The notes under the pieces are model-generated. The model searched no databases. It had not been told where the DNA came from and was given only the letters and a program-made list of their open reading frames with translations. From the NCBI RefSeq assembly GCF_020103695.1, contig NZ_JAHXBF010000021.1, positions 1-64,000 of the forward strand: a stretch of 64,000 nucleotides of DNA, in the 5' to 3' direction. The DNA is from Hyalangium versicolor (GTDB lineage Bacteria; Myxococcota; Myxococcia; Myxococcales; Myxococcaceae). Below are positions 7,804 through 17,173 of this stretch, in pieces. The translations under genes and the position numbers were made by a program. Each line of letters begins with the position of its first letter. Position 1 is the first letter of the stretch.

Positions 7804-10629
7804 TTACGGAGAGGGGTTCGCCGGAACTGGGGCCTTCTCCTTCTTGGCCGCCCCGGCGAAGTCTCCCGCCTTCACCACGGTGAGCTTCTTCGCATCCACG
7901 TACCGCGCGAGCGCCTGGCGCACATCCTCGTTCGTCAGCTTCGCCATGCGCTGCTCGAGCGCGGCGTCGAAGTCGAGCGTCCGCCCGTAGAACAGGTAGC
8001 TGGCCAGCGTCCGAGCCAGTCCGCCATCCTGCGCGCGACCCGTCTGCCGGTACTCCAACAGGCCCGCGCGAGCCTTCTCCAGCTCCTCGGGGGTGAAGCC
8101 CTTCTCCACCGCCCGGTTCAGCTCCTCGCGCAGAGCGGCCTCGAGCTTCGTGGCGTTCTGCGGAGCGTAGATGGCGTAGGCCATGAACGAGCCCACCGGG
8201 TCCATCGCGCTCGCGTTGAGGCCGCTGCCCACGCCATAGGACAGGCCGTCCTTCTGGCGGATGCGCGTGGCCAGCCGCGAGTTGAGGAAGCCACCGCCGA
8301 ACATGAAGTTGCTCAGCATCAGCGCCGGCCAGTCCGGGTTGTCATCCTTCAGCTGCAGGTTCTGCCCCGCCAGGAAGAAGGCGTTGGCCTTGTCCGGAGT
8401 CTCCAGCGCCTTGGCCTGGGCACCTACGTCGTTGAAGGTCTGCGGCACGCGCGCGTACGGGGCCGGGCTCTTCCACCCGCCGAACAGCTCGCCCACCTGC
8501 GTCGCGAGCTGCTTCGGATCGAAATCGCCCACCGCCGCCAGCTCGCCCTGTGACGCACCGTAGAAGCCCTGGTGGAAGGCACGCGCCTGCTCCAGCGTGA
8601 CGGTCTTCAAGGACTCCATGTCCTCCTCCACCGTGGGCGCGTAGTAGGGGTGGCCCTTGGGGTACTGGCTGCCCATCGCCCGGCGGAAGGCATAGCTGCC
8701 CAGCGTGTCCGGCTCGCTGCGAGCCTTCTCCAGCGAGGCCAACCGCTCCTGCTGCAGCAGCGAGAACTCCTTCGGATCGAAGGCGGGCTCGCGCAGCACC
8801 TCGGCCACGAGCTTCAGCACCTCGGGCAGGTTCTGCCGCGTGGTCTCGATGGAGATGGAGGTTCCCGTGGGCCCACCGTCCACCCCCACGCGCGCCTTCA
8901 GCTTGTCCAGCAGGTCGCGAATCTGCTCGCGCGTCTTGGTCTTCGTGCCGCGCATGAGCATGGAGGCGGCCGTCCTCGCCGCGTCTGTCTTGCCCATCAG
9001 CGTCTGCTCGGTGCCCCAGCGCAGGTTGAGGGCCACGCTCACCATCTCTCCGCGCGTCTTCTTGGACAGCAGCGCCAGCTTCATCCCGCCGGGGAGCTGC
9101 GAGCGCTGCACCCGCGCCTCGATGTTGGCGGGAGAAGGGTCAAACGCCTCGCCCTGGGCCACGGCCGCTCGGCCCTTGTAGCCCTGGAGCATCGCGGCGA
9201 TGTCCACCCGCGGCGGCAGCTCCGCGCGGTCCGGCTTCGCCGTGGGGATGAACTCTCCCAGCGTCCGGTTGGACGTCTTCAGGTACGTCGCGGCCACGCG
9301 CGTCACGTCCTCGGGCGTCACCGCCTCGATGCGGTCGCGGTGCAGGAACATCAGGCGCCAGTCGCCGAGGGCTCCCCACTCCGACAGGATGATGGCGGAG
9401 CGCTCCGAGTCATTGAGGATGAGCTCGAGCTGCTTGAGCAGGCTCGTCTTCGCGCGGTTCACCTCTTCCGCGGTGAAGGGCGTACGGGCAGCCTCCTCCA
9501 CGGTCTTGATGAGCACAGCGCGCGCGGCGCCCACGGACTGGCCCTCGCGGATCTGCGCGTTGAACGTCAGCACGCCCGGATCCTGGAGCTGCATGTTGGA
9601 GGCGGAGGCGCGGGCGGCCTTCTTGGTCTCGACCAGCGCCTTGTAGAGCCGGCCGGACGGGTTGTCGCCGAGCGCCTCGGTGAGCACGTCGATGGCGGCG
9701 AAGTCCGGGTGGGCACCCTCGGGCACGTGGTACACGGCAACGAGCGCACCCGTCTCTCCCACGCGGCGCAGCGTCACCTGGCGCTCACCGTCCTGGGTGG
9801 GCTCTTCGGTGTACGTGCGCGGCACGGGCTGGGCGGGCGGCTTCAGCTTGCCGAACGTGTCCTGGATGAGCTGAAGCGCCCGGGCCTCCTCGAAGCGGCC
9901 GGCCACCACGAGCATCGCGTTATCCGGGCGGTAGTACTTCCGGTAGAAGGCCTGGAGCCGCTCGATGGGCACGTTCTCCAGGTCCGCCTTCGTGCCGATG
10001 GTGGGCTTACCGTAGTTGTGGAACAGGTAGGCCGCGCTCATCACCCGCCGCTCGAGCACCGAGTGCGGATCATTCTCCCCGCGCTCCAGCTCGTTGCGGA
10101 CCACCGTCATCTCGCTGTCCAGGTCCTTCTTGGCGATGAAGCTGTTGACCATGCGGTCCGCCTCGAAGGACAGCGCCCAGTTCAGGTTCGCGTCCGAGGC
10201 CGGCAGCGTCTCGAAGTAGTTGGTGCGGTCCAGCCACGTGGTGCCGTTGGGCCGGGCACCGCGCTCGGTGAGCGCCTGGGGCACGTTGGTCGTCTTCGGC
10301 GTGCCCTTGAACATCAAGTGCTCGAGCAGGTGGGCCATGCCGGCCTCGCCATAGCCCTCGTGCTTGCTGCCAACGAAGTACGTCACGTTCACGGTGACGG
10401 TAGGCTTGGTCGGATCCGGGAAGAGCACGACGCGCAGCCCGTTGGGCAGGCGGTACTCGTTGATACCCTCCACGCTCGCCACGGGAGCGAGCGTACCGGC
10501 CTTGGCCTTGGCGGCCGGAGCAGCCTTCGGGGAGGGGGCGGGCGCCTGGGCCAACGCCGGGGCAGCGGTGAGCAGCAGGGCTGCGAAGAGAGAAAGGGGA
10601 ACACGACGCATGCGGTTCTCGCGAGTCAT
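7804..10629 (-). CDS. Double-length M16 zinc peptidase (pitrilysin family)
   Basis: 941 aa with a Sec signal (SLFAALLLTAAPALAQA) and an Ala/Pro/Lys linker. The N-terminal M16 half holds the inverted zinc motif HLLEH (His100, Glu103, His104) and a likely third ligand, Glu180, in VVRNELERG. The C-terminal half starts near residue 520 and has the M16 fold pattern without HXXEH, as in single-chain enzymes where half two closes the chamber. The enzyme is probably periplasmic and degrades peptides. The ATG at 10629 is used; the ATG at 10611 gives a more compact signal peptide and is equally possible. It is divergent from sppA with 176 bp between starts. Confidence 0.9.
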   Translation of the reverse strand: MTRENRMRRVPLSLFAALLLTAAPALAQAPAPSPKAAPAAKAKAGTLAPVASVEGINEYRLPNGLRVVLFPDPTKPTVTVNVTYFVGSKHEGYGEAGMAHLLEHLMFKGTPKTTNVPQALTERGARPNGTTWLDRTNYFETLPASDANLNWALSFEADRMVNSFIAKKDLDSEMTVVRNELERGENDPHSVLERRVMSAAYLFHNYGKPTIGTKADLENVPIERLQAFYRKYYRPDNAMLVVAGRFEEARALQLIQDTFGKLKPPAQPVPRTYTEEPTQDGERQVTLRRVGETGALVAVYHVPEGAHPDFAAIDVLTEALGDNPSGRLYKALVETKKAARASASNMQLQDPGVLTFNAQIREGQSVGAARAVLIKTVEEAARTPFTAEEVNRAKTSLLKQLELILNDSERSAIILSEWGALGDWRLMFLHRDRIEAVTPEDVTRVAATYLKTSNRTLGEFIPTAKPDRAELPPRVDIAAMLQGYKGRAAVAQGEAFDPSPANIEARVQRSQLPGGMKLALLSKKTRGEMVSVALNLRWGTEQTLMGKTDAARTAASMLMRGTKTKTREQIRDLLDKLKARVGVDGGPTGTSISIETTRQNLPEVLKLVAEVLREPAFDPKEFSLLQQERLASLEKARSEPDTLGSYAFRRAMGSQYPKGHPYYAPTVEEDMESLKTVTLEQARAFHQGFYGASQGELAAVGDFDPKQLATQVGELFGGWKSPAPYARVPQTFNDVGAQAKALETPDKANAFFLAGQNLQLKDDNPDWPALMLSNFMFGGGFLNSRLATRIRQKDGLSYGVGSGLNASAMDPVGSFMAYAIYAPQNATKLEAALREELNRAVEKGFTPEELEKARAGLLEYRQTGRAQDGGLARTLASYLFYGRTLDFDAALEQRMAKLTNEDVRQALARYVDAKKLTVVKAGDFAGAAKKEKAPVPANPSP

Positions 10630-10805
10630 CGGGGAGTGCACGGGCCTACCAACCGCGCGAACCTTACACGTCATCCCGAGAAAGCAACGGCCGCTCGAAC
10701 GCCCGCCTCCCGAAATGCATCGGCTGGAACATCGTACAGAGAGCTCGTTAGTAGTAAGCACCGGTTCTGGGCCGACCATCTTCCGGCCCGAGGAGTCTGC
10801 CTGAC

Positions 10806-12605
10806 ATGAAACGCTTCATCGTCGGAGCGCTGGCCGCCATCGGGGCGCTGTCGATCCTCGGCTTCCTGGGCTTCATCCTACTGATTGGAATTGCCGCCTC
10901 CAGCAAGCCCTCCGTGCCGGGCTCGGTCGTACTCGAGTTGGATCTGGAGAAACCCCTGCCCGAGCTGGTGGCGGAGGATTCGCTGGCCGGGGCCTTCGGG
11001 AAGAAGGACACCACCGTGCACGACGTGCTGGACGCGCTGGAGAAGGCGGCCAAGGACGATCGGGTGAAGGCGCTGCTGGTGCGCATGGGTCAGCCTGGCA
11101 GCCTCGCCGAGGTGCAGGAGCTGCGAGACGCGGTGAAGACCTTCCGGGCCAGTGGCAAGAAGGCCATCGTCTACGCGGACACCTTCGGCGAGGGCGGCGG
11201 AGCCACCGGCGCCTACTACCTGGCCACCGCGTTCGATGAAATCTACATCCAGCCCTCGGGCGACGTGAACCTCACCGGCGTGGCGCTGGAGACGCCCTTC
11301 GCCAAGGAGGCCTTCGCCAAGCTCGGAGTGCAGCCGCGCATCGGCCAGCGCTACGAGTACAAGAACGCCGTCAACACCTATACGGAGCAGACCTTCACGG
11401 CCCCGCACCGCGAGGCCATGGAGAAGCTGCTCAGCAGCTTCTACGGGCAGATCGTCCGGGGCATCGCCGAGGACCGCAAGCTGAGCGAGGACGAGGTGAA
11501 GTCCCTCATCGACAAGGCGCCGCTCATGGGTCAGGCCGCGCTGGAGGCCAAGCTGGTGGACGGGCTGCTCTATCGGGACGAGGTACTCGAGCAGGTGAAG
11601 AAGCTCGGTGGCGAGGACAGCAAGCTGCTCTTCCTGAACAAGTACCTGGATCGCGTCGGCCGGCCCAACGCCTCGGGGGACTCGAAGATCGCGCTGGTGT
11701 ACGGCGTGGGCGGCGTGTCGCGCGGCAAGAGTGACTCCAATCCGCTGAGCGGCGACCAGAGCATGGGCGGAGACAGCGTGGCGCTGGCGCTGCGCAAGGC
11801 CTCGGAGGATCCGAAGGTAAAGGCCATCGTCTTCCGCGTGGACAGCCCGGGAGGCAGCTACGTGGCCAGCGACACCGTGCGCCGCGAGGTGCAGCGCGCC
11901 CGCGAGAAGGGCAAGCCCGTCATCGTCTCCATGGCCACCTACGCGGCCAGCGGCGGCTACTTCGTCTCCATGGACGCGGACAAGATCGTCGCCCAGCCGG
12001 GCACCCTCACAGGCAGCATCGGCGTGTTCGGCGGGAAGATGGTGACGGCGGACCTCTGGTCCAAGCTGGGAGTGAACTGGGAGACGCTCGCGCTGGGCAA
12101 GGACGCCAGCATGTACAGCACGGACGCGGACTTCACCCCGGAGCAGTGGGCCAAGAACGAGGCCTTCCTGGACCGCGTCTACGTGGACTTCACCGGCCGC
12201 GCCGCCAAGGGCCGCAACATGCCGCTGGAGCAGCTCCAGTCCCTGGCCCGCGGCCGCGTGTGGACGGGCGAGGACGCCAAGGCGAACAAGCTGGTGGATG
12301 AGCTGGGCGGCTTCCCCAAGGCGCTGGAGCTGGCCAAGGAGGCGGCGAAGCTGCCCAAGGACGCCGCGGTGCACGTCCAGGTGTTCCCTCGCAAGAAGCA
12401 GCCCTCGGAGGTCATCGCCGAGATGTTGGGTGGTGGCGCCGGGGACAACAGCGAGGACGAGGCCAATGCCTCGGTGCGCGCCCTCGCTCCGTGGGCTCCG
12501 GTGGTGGAGCAGACCCAGGCGCTGTACCGGCTCGGCATGCGGCTGGGCGTCATCCGCACCCAGACCGAGGCGCTGCGCGCCCCGCTGCCCGAGGCCCAGT
12601 GGTAG
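10806..12605 (+). CDS. sppA: Signal peptide peptidase SppA, 67K type
   Basis: 599 aa, the duplicated (E. coli-like) form. The N-terminal membrane helix spans ~5-30. Two S49 repeats follow. The general-base Lys is expected in the first repeat and is seen as Lys186 in YEYKNAVN; the nucleophile Ser lies in the second repeat as Ser382 in AASGGYFV. SppA digests leftover signal peptides in the inner membrane with its active site facing the periplasm. It is divergent from another envelope peptidase gene. Both catalytic residues are present, so it should be active. Confidence 0.95.
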   Translation: MKRFIVGALAAIGALSILGFLGFILLIGIAASSKPSVPGSVVLELDLEKPLPELVAEDSLAGAFGKKDTTVHDVLDALEKAAKDDRVKALLVRMGQPGSLAEVQELRDAVKTFRASGKKAIVYADTFGEGGGATGAYYLATAFDEIYIQPSGDVNLTGVALETPFAKEAFAKLGVQPRIGQRYEYKNAVNTYTEQTFTAPHREAMEKLLSSFYGQIVRGIAEDRKLSEDEVKSLIDKAPLMGQAALEAKLVDGLLYRDEVLEQVKKLGGEDSKLLFLNKYLDRVGRPNASGDSKIALVYGVGGVSRGKSDSNPLSGDQSMGGDSVALALRKASEDPKVKAIVFRVDSPGGSYVASDTVRREVQRAREKGKPVIVSMATYAASGGYFVSMDADKIVAQPGTLTGSIGVFGGKMVTADLWSKLGVNWETLALGKDASMYSTDADFTPEQWAKNEAFLDRVYVDFTGRAAKGRNMPLEQLQSLARGRVWTGEDAKANKLVDELGGFPKALELAKEAAKLPKDAAVHVQVFPRKKQPSEVIAEMLGGGAGDNSEDEANASVRALAPWAPVVEQTQALYRLGMRLGVIRTQTEALRAPLPEAQW

Positions 12606-12620
12606 GCCTGGCTCGCGGCC

Positions 12621-12869
12621 TCACCGCCGCGAGGAATCCTTGCACTGTTGGGTGCAGCGCTTCTCCTCCTCGCTGCACGCCTTGAAGCACGTGTCGTTGT
12701 CGTTGCCCGCGTACTTCTTGCAGATCTCCCGGCAGCGCCGGGACTCGTCGTCACAGCGATCCTCGCACCGCTGAGGCTCGCGACGGCGATCCTCGGCGCG
12801 GGCCGGTGTGGCGCTCAGCCACACTGCCACCGCCAGGCCCAGGCCCGGCATCCAACCCTGCATTCTCAT
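12621..12869 (-). CDS. Small exported protein with four CX3C motifs
   Basis: 82 aa. The ATG at 12869 has GGAGGG about 5 bases upstream. A signal peptide (GLGLAVAVWLSATPARA) precedes a ~50-residue domain with eight Cys in a symmetric pattern: CX3C-X6-CX3C-X10-CX3C-X6-CX3C (CEDRC, CREIC, CFKAC, CTQQC), in a strongly charged, helix-favouring background. Twin CX3C spacing on two helices is the signature of disulfide-linked alpha-hairpins. The mature protein is probably a secreted or periplasmic helical-hairpin pair. It is convergent with sppA, 15 bp from its stop. Function unknown. Confidence 0.75.
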   Translation of the reverse strand: MRMQGWMPGLGLAVAVWLSATPARAEDRRREPQRCEDRCDDESRRCREICKKYAGNDNDTCFKACSEEEKRCTQQCKDSSRR

Positions 12870-13013
12870 GACACCCTCCGGAGTCCGCGCGCGCCGTTCG
12901 GCCCAACCCCCCATGAGCTGGCCGGCGGCCCGGGAGGACTGGACTCCCGGGAGCGGATGACGCGTCACGTTACTCGGGGATGGTGACAGTACCTGGGGCG
13001 CCTGCCCAGACCC

Positions 13014-13604
13014 CTACGCCGGATGAGGTAGTTCGTTCCGCAAGGACTCGCCCACGGGGCGCCCAAACACGGAGTGGTAGGTGAGCCGACGTGTGGCACA
13101 GCGCTGACGGCGCACATCGAACACCAGGCACTGCTCCACGGGCGAGGCATAGACGTGGAGAGTGACCGCGGGGCCCTCGAGCGCGGAGACGCGGTGGATG
13201 GAGTCCAGCGGCCCACGGTAGTCCACATGCCCAGGGCGCACGGGCTCGGAGATGCGAGGCGCACCCAGCAGCGCGTACCCGGGCCGATGGCCGCCCGCCA
13301 GCAGCGGGTAGTCCTCGAGCATGAAGGTCCCCGCCTGGATGCTGAACCAGCACTCCTGCTCGGAGTGATCGTGGATGGGTGAGGACACCCCGGCGTCCCA
13401 GCAGTTGAGCACCACCTCGAAGCGAGGGTCCCGGTAGACCAGGTTTCGCGTGTACCGCCCCCGCTTGAAGTGCAGGAAGGGCCCCAGGGACTCGGGACGG
13501 ACGCGAACGCCTTCCAGCCGCCGCCCCACCTTCATCGCGCCACAAGCTCCGTGCACTTCGTCTCGAAGGCACCGGAGCACCTCTTCCAGAGATGCCTCGT
13601 ACAC
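13014..13604 (-). CDS. Cysteine dioxygenase
   Basis: 196 aa, the usual bacterial CDO length. The cupin core has the three iron ligands His78 and His80 (SSPIHDHSE) and His137 (DSIHRVS). Cys85, just after the HxH motif, and Tyr152 occupy the positions of the Cys-Tyr crosslink of mammalian CDO, and Arg53 in YTRNLVY matches the substrate carboxylate-binding Arg. It oxidises L-cysteine to cysteine sulfinate with O2. It starts with GTG and lacks a strong Shine-Dalgarno. It may connect to sulfur metabolism with the sulfite-oxidase-like enzyme at 565-1638, though the two are 12 kb apart. Confidence 0.9.
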   Translation of the reverse strand: MYEASLEEVLRCLRDEVHGACGAMKVGRRLEGVRVRPESLGPFLHFKRGRYTRNLVYRDPRFEVVLNCWDAGVSSPIHDHSEQECWFSIQAGTFMLEDYPLLAGGHRPGYALLGAPRISEPVRPGHVDYRGPLDSIHRVSALEGPAVTLHVYASPVEQCLVFDVRRQRCATRRLTYHSVFGRPVGESLRNELPHPA

Positions 13605-13870
13605 GCCGGGAAGATGGGCACGAGGTGCTCACACCACCACCTACGTGGCCTCCCAAACCCCGGACAGCCTGCCTACTCAGACAGCTGGCCGGAAAAACCA
13701 GGAAATTCGAAGGGTTGTGGCGCACGAACTGAACACTCTGGCGTCCGGGAAGAAGATCGGCGGATGGGGGCCCTGTAAGAGCATGAGCGACTCTCAACCT
13801 CGGTTGCTCACTGAGCAGCCAGGTTCCCCACCGTGGACCGCCTCTGGGGGGCGGCAGCGAGGTACGGACC

Positions 13871-14887
13871 ATGAAGAAGCGACTGGGCGACATCCTTCTG
13901 GCGCGCGGAGTGGTTGACTCCTTGCAGCTCCAATCAGCGCTGGCGTTCCAGCGCCAGTGGGGCCTGCCGCTGGGCCAGGTGGTGGTGGACCAGGGCTTCG
14001 CGGGGGTCGAGCAGGTGTTCTCCGCGCTGGAGGAGCAGACGGGCATCCCCGCCGTGGATTTGGACTCGCACACGGTGGATCCGCGGCTGGCGAGGCTGGT
14101 GCCCCTGAAAGTCGCGGAGTCCTACCGGGTGGTGCCGCTGCGGCTGGAGGGCCCGCGAGACTCGGTGCTCGTGGTGGCCATCGCCGCGCCGGCGAGAATG
14201 GATGCGCTGGACGTGGTGAAGAGCGTGTCGGGCAAGGGCAGGGTGATTGCGCGGCTCGCCACGGATGCGGCGCTCCGCCGGGCGATTGGCCGGCTGTACC
14301 GCGGAGAGGTGCACGAGGTGCGCAGGCCCCAGGCGGCCCCGGCCCTCTCGCTGCCCGATGCCGATGAAGTGATGTGCTTCATGAACAACTGCATGATCGA
14401 GGACGTGGTCATCGAGCACGAGTTGCTCGAGGACGACGCGGCGACCCGGCCGCCCACGTTCGAGCAGGGTGGACTGCCCCTGCTCTCGCCCCTGGAGGTG
14501 GATTCGCCTCCGGCGCGGCTCATGCCGGTGGCCCCGGCGCTCCGGGTGGCTCGCGTCCTCGTCTATGGCTGGGGCTCGGAGGCCAGCGCGGGCCTGGTGC
14601 GAGTGCTGAACGCGGCAGGGATCGCCGCTCTGGTGGTGAGCGCCGCCGAGGTTAGCGCGGCGGGCGGCGACACCATCGTGGTGTCACCGCTGCCGTCCGT
14701 GGAGGCACTCGGTCACCGCGTGGATGCAAGGCTGCTGGTGGCAGGCAAGGCGCCGGAGCAGGAGCTGAAGCGCTCGCAGGCCGTGGGAGCGCTGGGTTTC
14801 CTGGCGGCGCCGGTAGATCCGGAGCTGCTGGTGCGCGCGGTGCGCCGGCTGCTGCGGCTGGGCAGCGAGCCGTACCTGCGCAACTGA
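13871..14887 (+). CDS. MshEN (GspE N-terminal) domain protein with degenerate receiver-like tail
   Basis: 338 aa. Residues 1-60 hold two consecutive MshEN motifs: RLGDILLARG-x(8)-ALAFQ and PLGQVVVDQG-x(7)-ALEEQ, the bipartite c-di-GMP-binding pattern of type II secretion/pilus ATPase N-terminal domains. The rest of the GspEII_N domain continues to about residue 150. No Walker motifs follow, so it is not an ATPase. The C-terminal ~115 residues alternate beta and alpha like a response-regulator receiver but lack the phosphorylatable Asp. The protein may be a stand-alone c-di-GMP reader. It is divergent from the cysteine dioxygenase gene with a 266-bp gap. Confidence 0.75.
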   Translation: MKKRLGDILLARGVVDSLQLQSALAFQRQWGLPLGQVVVDQGFAGVEQVFSALEEQTGIPAVDLDSHTVDPRLARLVPLKVAESYRVVPLRLEGPRDSVLVVAIAAPARMDALDVVKSVSGKGRVIARLATDAALRRAIGRLYRGEVHEVRRPQAAPALSLPDADEVMCFMNNCMIEDVVIEHELLEDDAATRPPTFEQGGLPLLSPLEVDSPPARLMPVAPALRVARVLVYGWGSEASAGLVRVLNAAGIAALVVSAAEVSAAGGDTIVVSPLPSVEALGHRVDARLLVAGKAPEQELKRSQAVGALGFLAAPVDPELLVRAVRRLLRLGSEPYLRN

Positions 14888-14897
14888 GGCCTGAGGC

Positions 14898-15506
14898 CTA
14901 CCGCGCCACCGCGAGAGCCCGTGGCGATTCCGTCGCCTCCAGGGGCAGCCAGAGCGAGCCGAGGTTCACGGTGACTTGCGGGAACGGCTCGGCGCGAACC
15001 AGGGCATCTCCCTCGTAGGAGGCGGCGAACAGCCAGCCGCGCTTGAGGCGCTGGAACACCTCGAGGGTGCGCGCCTCCGGATCAATGAACCACGCGTGGG
15101 ACACGCCGTGCTGGGCATACAGCGGCAGCTTGCGCGTGCGATCCAGGGCAATGGTCGCCGGCGAGACGACCTCGCACACCCAATCGGGCGTGAGCGTGAG
15201 GAAGGGGGCGCTCGGATCGGGCGGAACCTCCACGCGCTCGCGGCGCCAACCGGCCAACTCCGGCACCATCACATCCCGGCCCAGGTGCAGCTCCGGCGCA
15301 CGCAGGAAGCACCAGCGGCCCTGGTTGCTGCGGCGCTGTTCGAGTTGCTCCCGGAGTTCCACGCCCAGCATGAAGGCGGCGCGAGTCTGCGAGGCGAGGG
15401 GGCGAGGAGAGGCGACGAGTTCATCTTCGACGATCTCGCCCACCCACCCGAGGGGTAGCGCGTTGAGGACCGAGTACGTCGCCTGATCAATGCGGGTCTG
15501 CGTCAC
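14898..15506 (-). CDS. Uma2-family (DUF820) putative endonuclease
   Basis: 202 aa. It matches the Uma2 restriction-endonuclease-like family: VPELAGWRRER (the usual PD motif is PE here), DWVCEVVSP, and RKLPLYAQHGVSHAWFIDP. The family has a PD-(D/E)XK fold and is widespread in cyanobacteria and myxobacteria with poorly known roles. The GTG at 15506 is chosen because GGGAGA lies 6 bases upstream. It is convergent with the MshEN gene with 10 bp between stops. No methyltransferase or toxin partner is adjacent. Confidence 0.8.
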   Translation of the reverse strand: MTQTRIDQATYSVLNALPLGWVGEIVEDELVASPRPLASQTRAAFMLGVELREQLEQRRSNQGRWCFLRAPELHLGRDVMVPELAGWRRERVEVPPDPSAPFLTLTPDWVCEVVSPATIALDRTRKLPLYAQHGVSHAWFIDPEARTLEVFQRLKRGWLFAASYEGDALVRAEPFPQVTVNLGSLWLPLEATESPRALAVAR

Positions 15507-15587
15507 CGTTCTCTCCCGTGCGGCGGCTGAACGAGAACGCATGTTAAGGACCGGTCTGACATTGCCCGGCGGGCCCTGGGAAGTGGG

Positions 15588-16919
15588 CTATTTGCCGATG
15601 CAGAAGCGCTGGAAGATGGCGTCCAGGAGGGCCTCGGAAACGTGGGTGCCGGACATCTCTCCGAGCGCCTCGAGCGCCAGGCCAACCTCTCCTGAGACAA
15701 CCTCCAGGGTGGAAACGTGGCTGGCCGCTTCGGCACGCGCCAGGGCCTCACAGGTACGGCGCAGCGCGTCGGCGTGGCGCTCCGACACGAGGGCCACGGC
15801 CGAGGGTGTTCCTCCGCCCCACAGGAGCGAGAGGATCGCCCTGCGCAGTGCCTCGATTCCCTCTCCCGTGAGCCCGCTCACCCGGAGCTGCTCCGGATCA
15901 TCACCGAGAGCCGCGGCGCCCAGATCGCTCTTGCCAGCCACGCGCACCAGTCGCGTCGCACCGGCCTCGCGAGTCCAGGCCTCGGCCATCGCGCCAGTGG
16001 CCTCGGGAGGGAGCACGAGCACGGCCAAGTCCGCGCCGACGAGCGCCTCACGCGTCCGGGCAATGCCGAGCGCCTCGACACGTCCGGCCGCCTCTCGCAG
16101 GCCCGCGGTGTCCAGCAGCGTGAGGGACAGGCCCTCCCACTCGACGCGTGCCTCCAGCACATCGCGCGTGGTGCCGGGCTCGTCGTCCACGAGGGCCCGT
16201 GCCTCGCCCACCAGCTTGTTGAACAAGGTGGACTTGCCCGCGTTCACCGGCCCGTAGAGCACCACCCGCGCGCCCCGGCGCACGAGCCGCCCTCGCCCTG
16301 CCTCATCCAGGAGCTCCTGGCCCTGGACTCGCAACGCCGCCACCCGGGCGCCCATGTCCGCATCGGCGCCCTCTGCCTCATCCGGAAAGTTGAGCACGCC
16401 CTCCAGGTCCGCATGGAGCGCGCGCAGCGGGTCCTCCAACGCTCGCACGCGCTGGGATAGGGCGCCGGACAGCCCTGCTGCTGCTGCCCGCACCGCCGCC
16501 TCCGAGTCCGCCGCCACCAGATCCGCCACGGCCTCAGCGCGGGTCAGATCGACGCGTCCGTTCAGGAAGGCGCGGCGGGTGAACTCTCCGGGCCCGGCCG
16601 GGCGCACACGCTCGTCCTCCAGCACGCGCCCGAGCAGCAACCGCAACAACCGAGGGCTCCCGTGCGCCTGGAGCTCCACCACGTCCTCGCCCGTGAAGGA
16701 GGCGGGCGCGCGAAAGTAGAGGAAGAGACCCTCATCGAGTGTCCGGCCCGCGGCATCTACGAACCCGGCGAGGTACGCATGGCGGGGCGTGGGCTCGGCC
16801 GGAACGCTCGGAGCCAGCTTGCGGCCCACCTCGAGAGCCGCGGGGCCCGACAGCCGAAGGATTCCCACAGCGCCCGCGGCAGGCGCCGTGGCCAGGGCCA
16901 CGATGGTGGCGTGGCTCAC
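15588..16919 (-). CDS. mnmE: tRNA uridine-5-carboxymethylaminomethyl modification GTPase MnmE
   Basis: 443 aa. N-terminal tetrahydrofolate-binding domain (from ATAPAAGAVGILRLSG), helical domain, inserted G domain and the conserved C-terminal Cys motif FCIGK. G1 is GPVNAGKST, G2 GTTRD, G3 DTAG. The G4 motif, normally NKxD, reads GKSD, so guanine recognition may be altered. With MnmG it modifies U34 of certain tRNAs. The GTG start overlaps the stop of the small upstream gene by four bases, placing it last in the rpmH-rnpA-yidD-yidC-khpB-mnmE chain, the classic order near dnaA. Confidence 0.97.
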   Translation of the reverse strand: MSHATIVALATAPAAGAVGILRLSGPAALEVGRKLAPSVPAEPTPRHAYLAGFVDAAGRTLDEGLFLYFRAPASFTGEDVVELQAHGSPRLLRLLLGRVLEDERVRPAGPGEFTRRAFLNGRVDLTRAEAVADLVAADSEAAVRAAAAGLSGALSQRVRALEDPLRALHADLEGVLNFPDEAEGADADMGARVAALRVQGQELLDEAGRGRLVRRGARVVLYGPVNAGKSTLFNKLVGEARALVDDEPGTTRDVLEARVEWEGLSLTLLDTAGLREAAGRVEALGIARTREALVGADLAVLVLPPEATGAMAEAWTREAGATRLVRVAGKSDLGAAALGDDPEQLRVSGLTGEGIEALRRAILSLLWGGGTPSAVALVSERHADALRRTCEALARAEAASHVSTLEVVSGEVGLALEALGEMSGTHVSEALLDAIFQRFCIGK

Positions 16920-17143
16920 CGGGCGCCAGGAGCCGGACTGGAGCCGCGAGCCGCCTTCTCCACGGCCTCACGGTTCTCCTCGATGTACTTCTCCACCGCG
17001 GCGTCCTCCAGCTCGAGGTCTCGGAGCACGCCCGGGTACACGAAGCGGAAGGCCGGAGAGTCCTCGTCGCCGCGCAGTCGGAAACTCATCTTCAGCACCG
17101 CCGCGCCGAACAGCTTGTCCTTGAGAGACTTCGCCTTGCCCAT
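16916..17143 (-). CDS. Small conserved-looking protein between khpB-like gene and mnmE
   Basis: 75 aa, beginning MGKAKSLKDKLFGA. The middle is hydrophobic/charged (KMSFRLRGDED) and the tail is helical with an Ala/Pro end. It overlaps mnmE by four bases and lies 30 bp after the khpB-like gene, so it is translated as part of the operon. I recognise no family. Its position inside a tight housekeeping operon and good coding character argue that it is a real gene. Confidence 0.7.
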   Translation of the reverse strand: MGKAKSLKDKLFGAAVLKMSFRLRGDEDSPAFRFVYPGVLRDLELEDAAVEKYIEENREAVEKAARGSSPAPGAR

Positions 17144-17173
17144 ATCCTCTCCTGAGGGCCGAGCGATGCTGGC

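Noticed and set aside
8572..10809. 745-codon plus-strand frame opposite the M16 peptidase gene
   Set aside because: Arg/His/Gly-rich antisense shadow of a clear M16 gene; long antisense frames are expected at this GC content.
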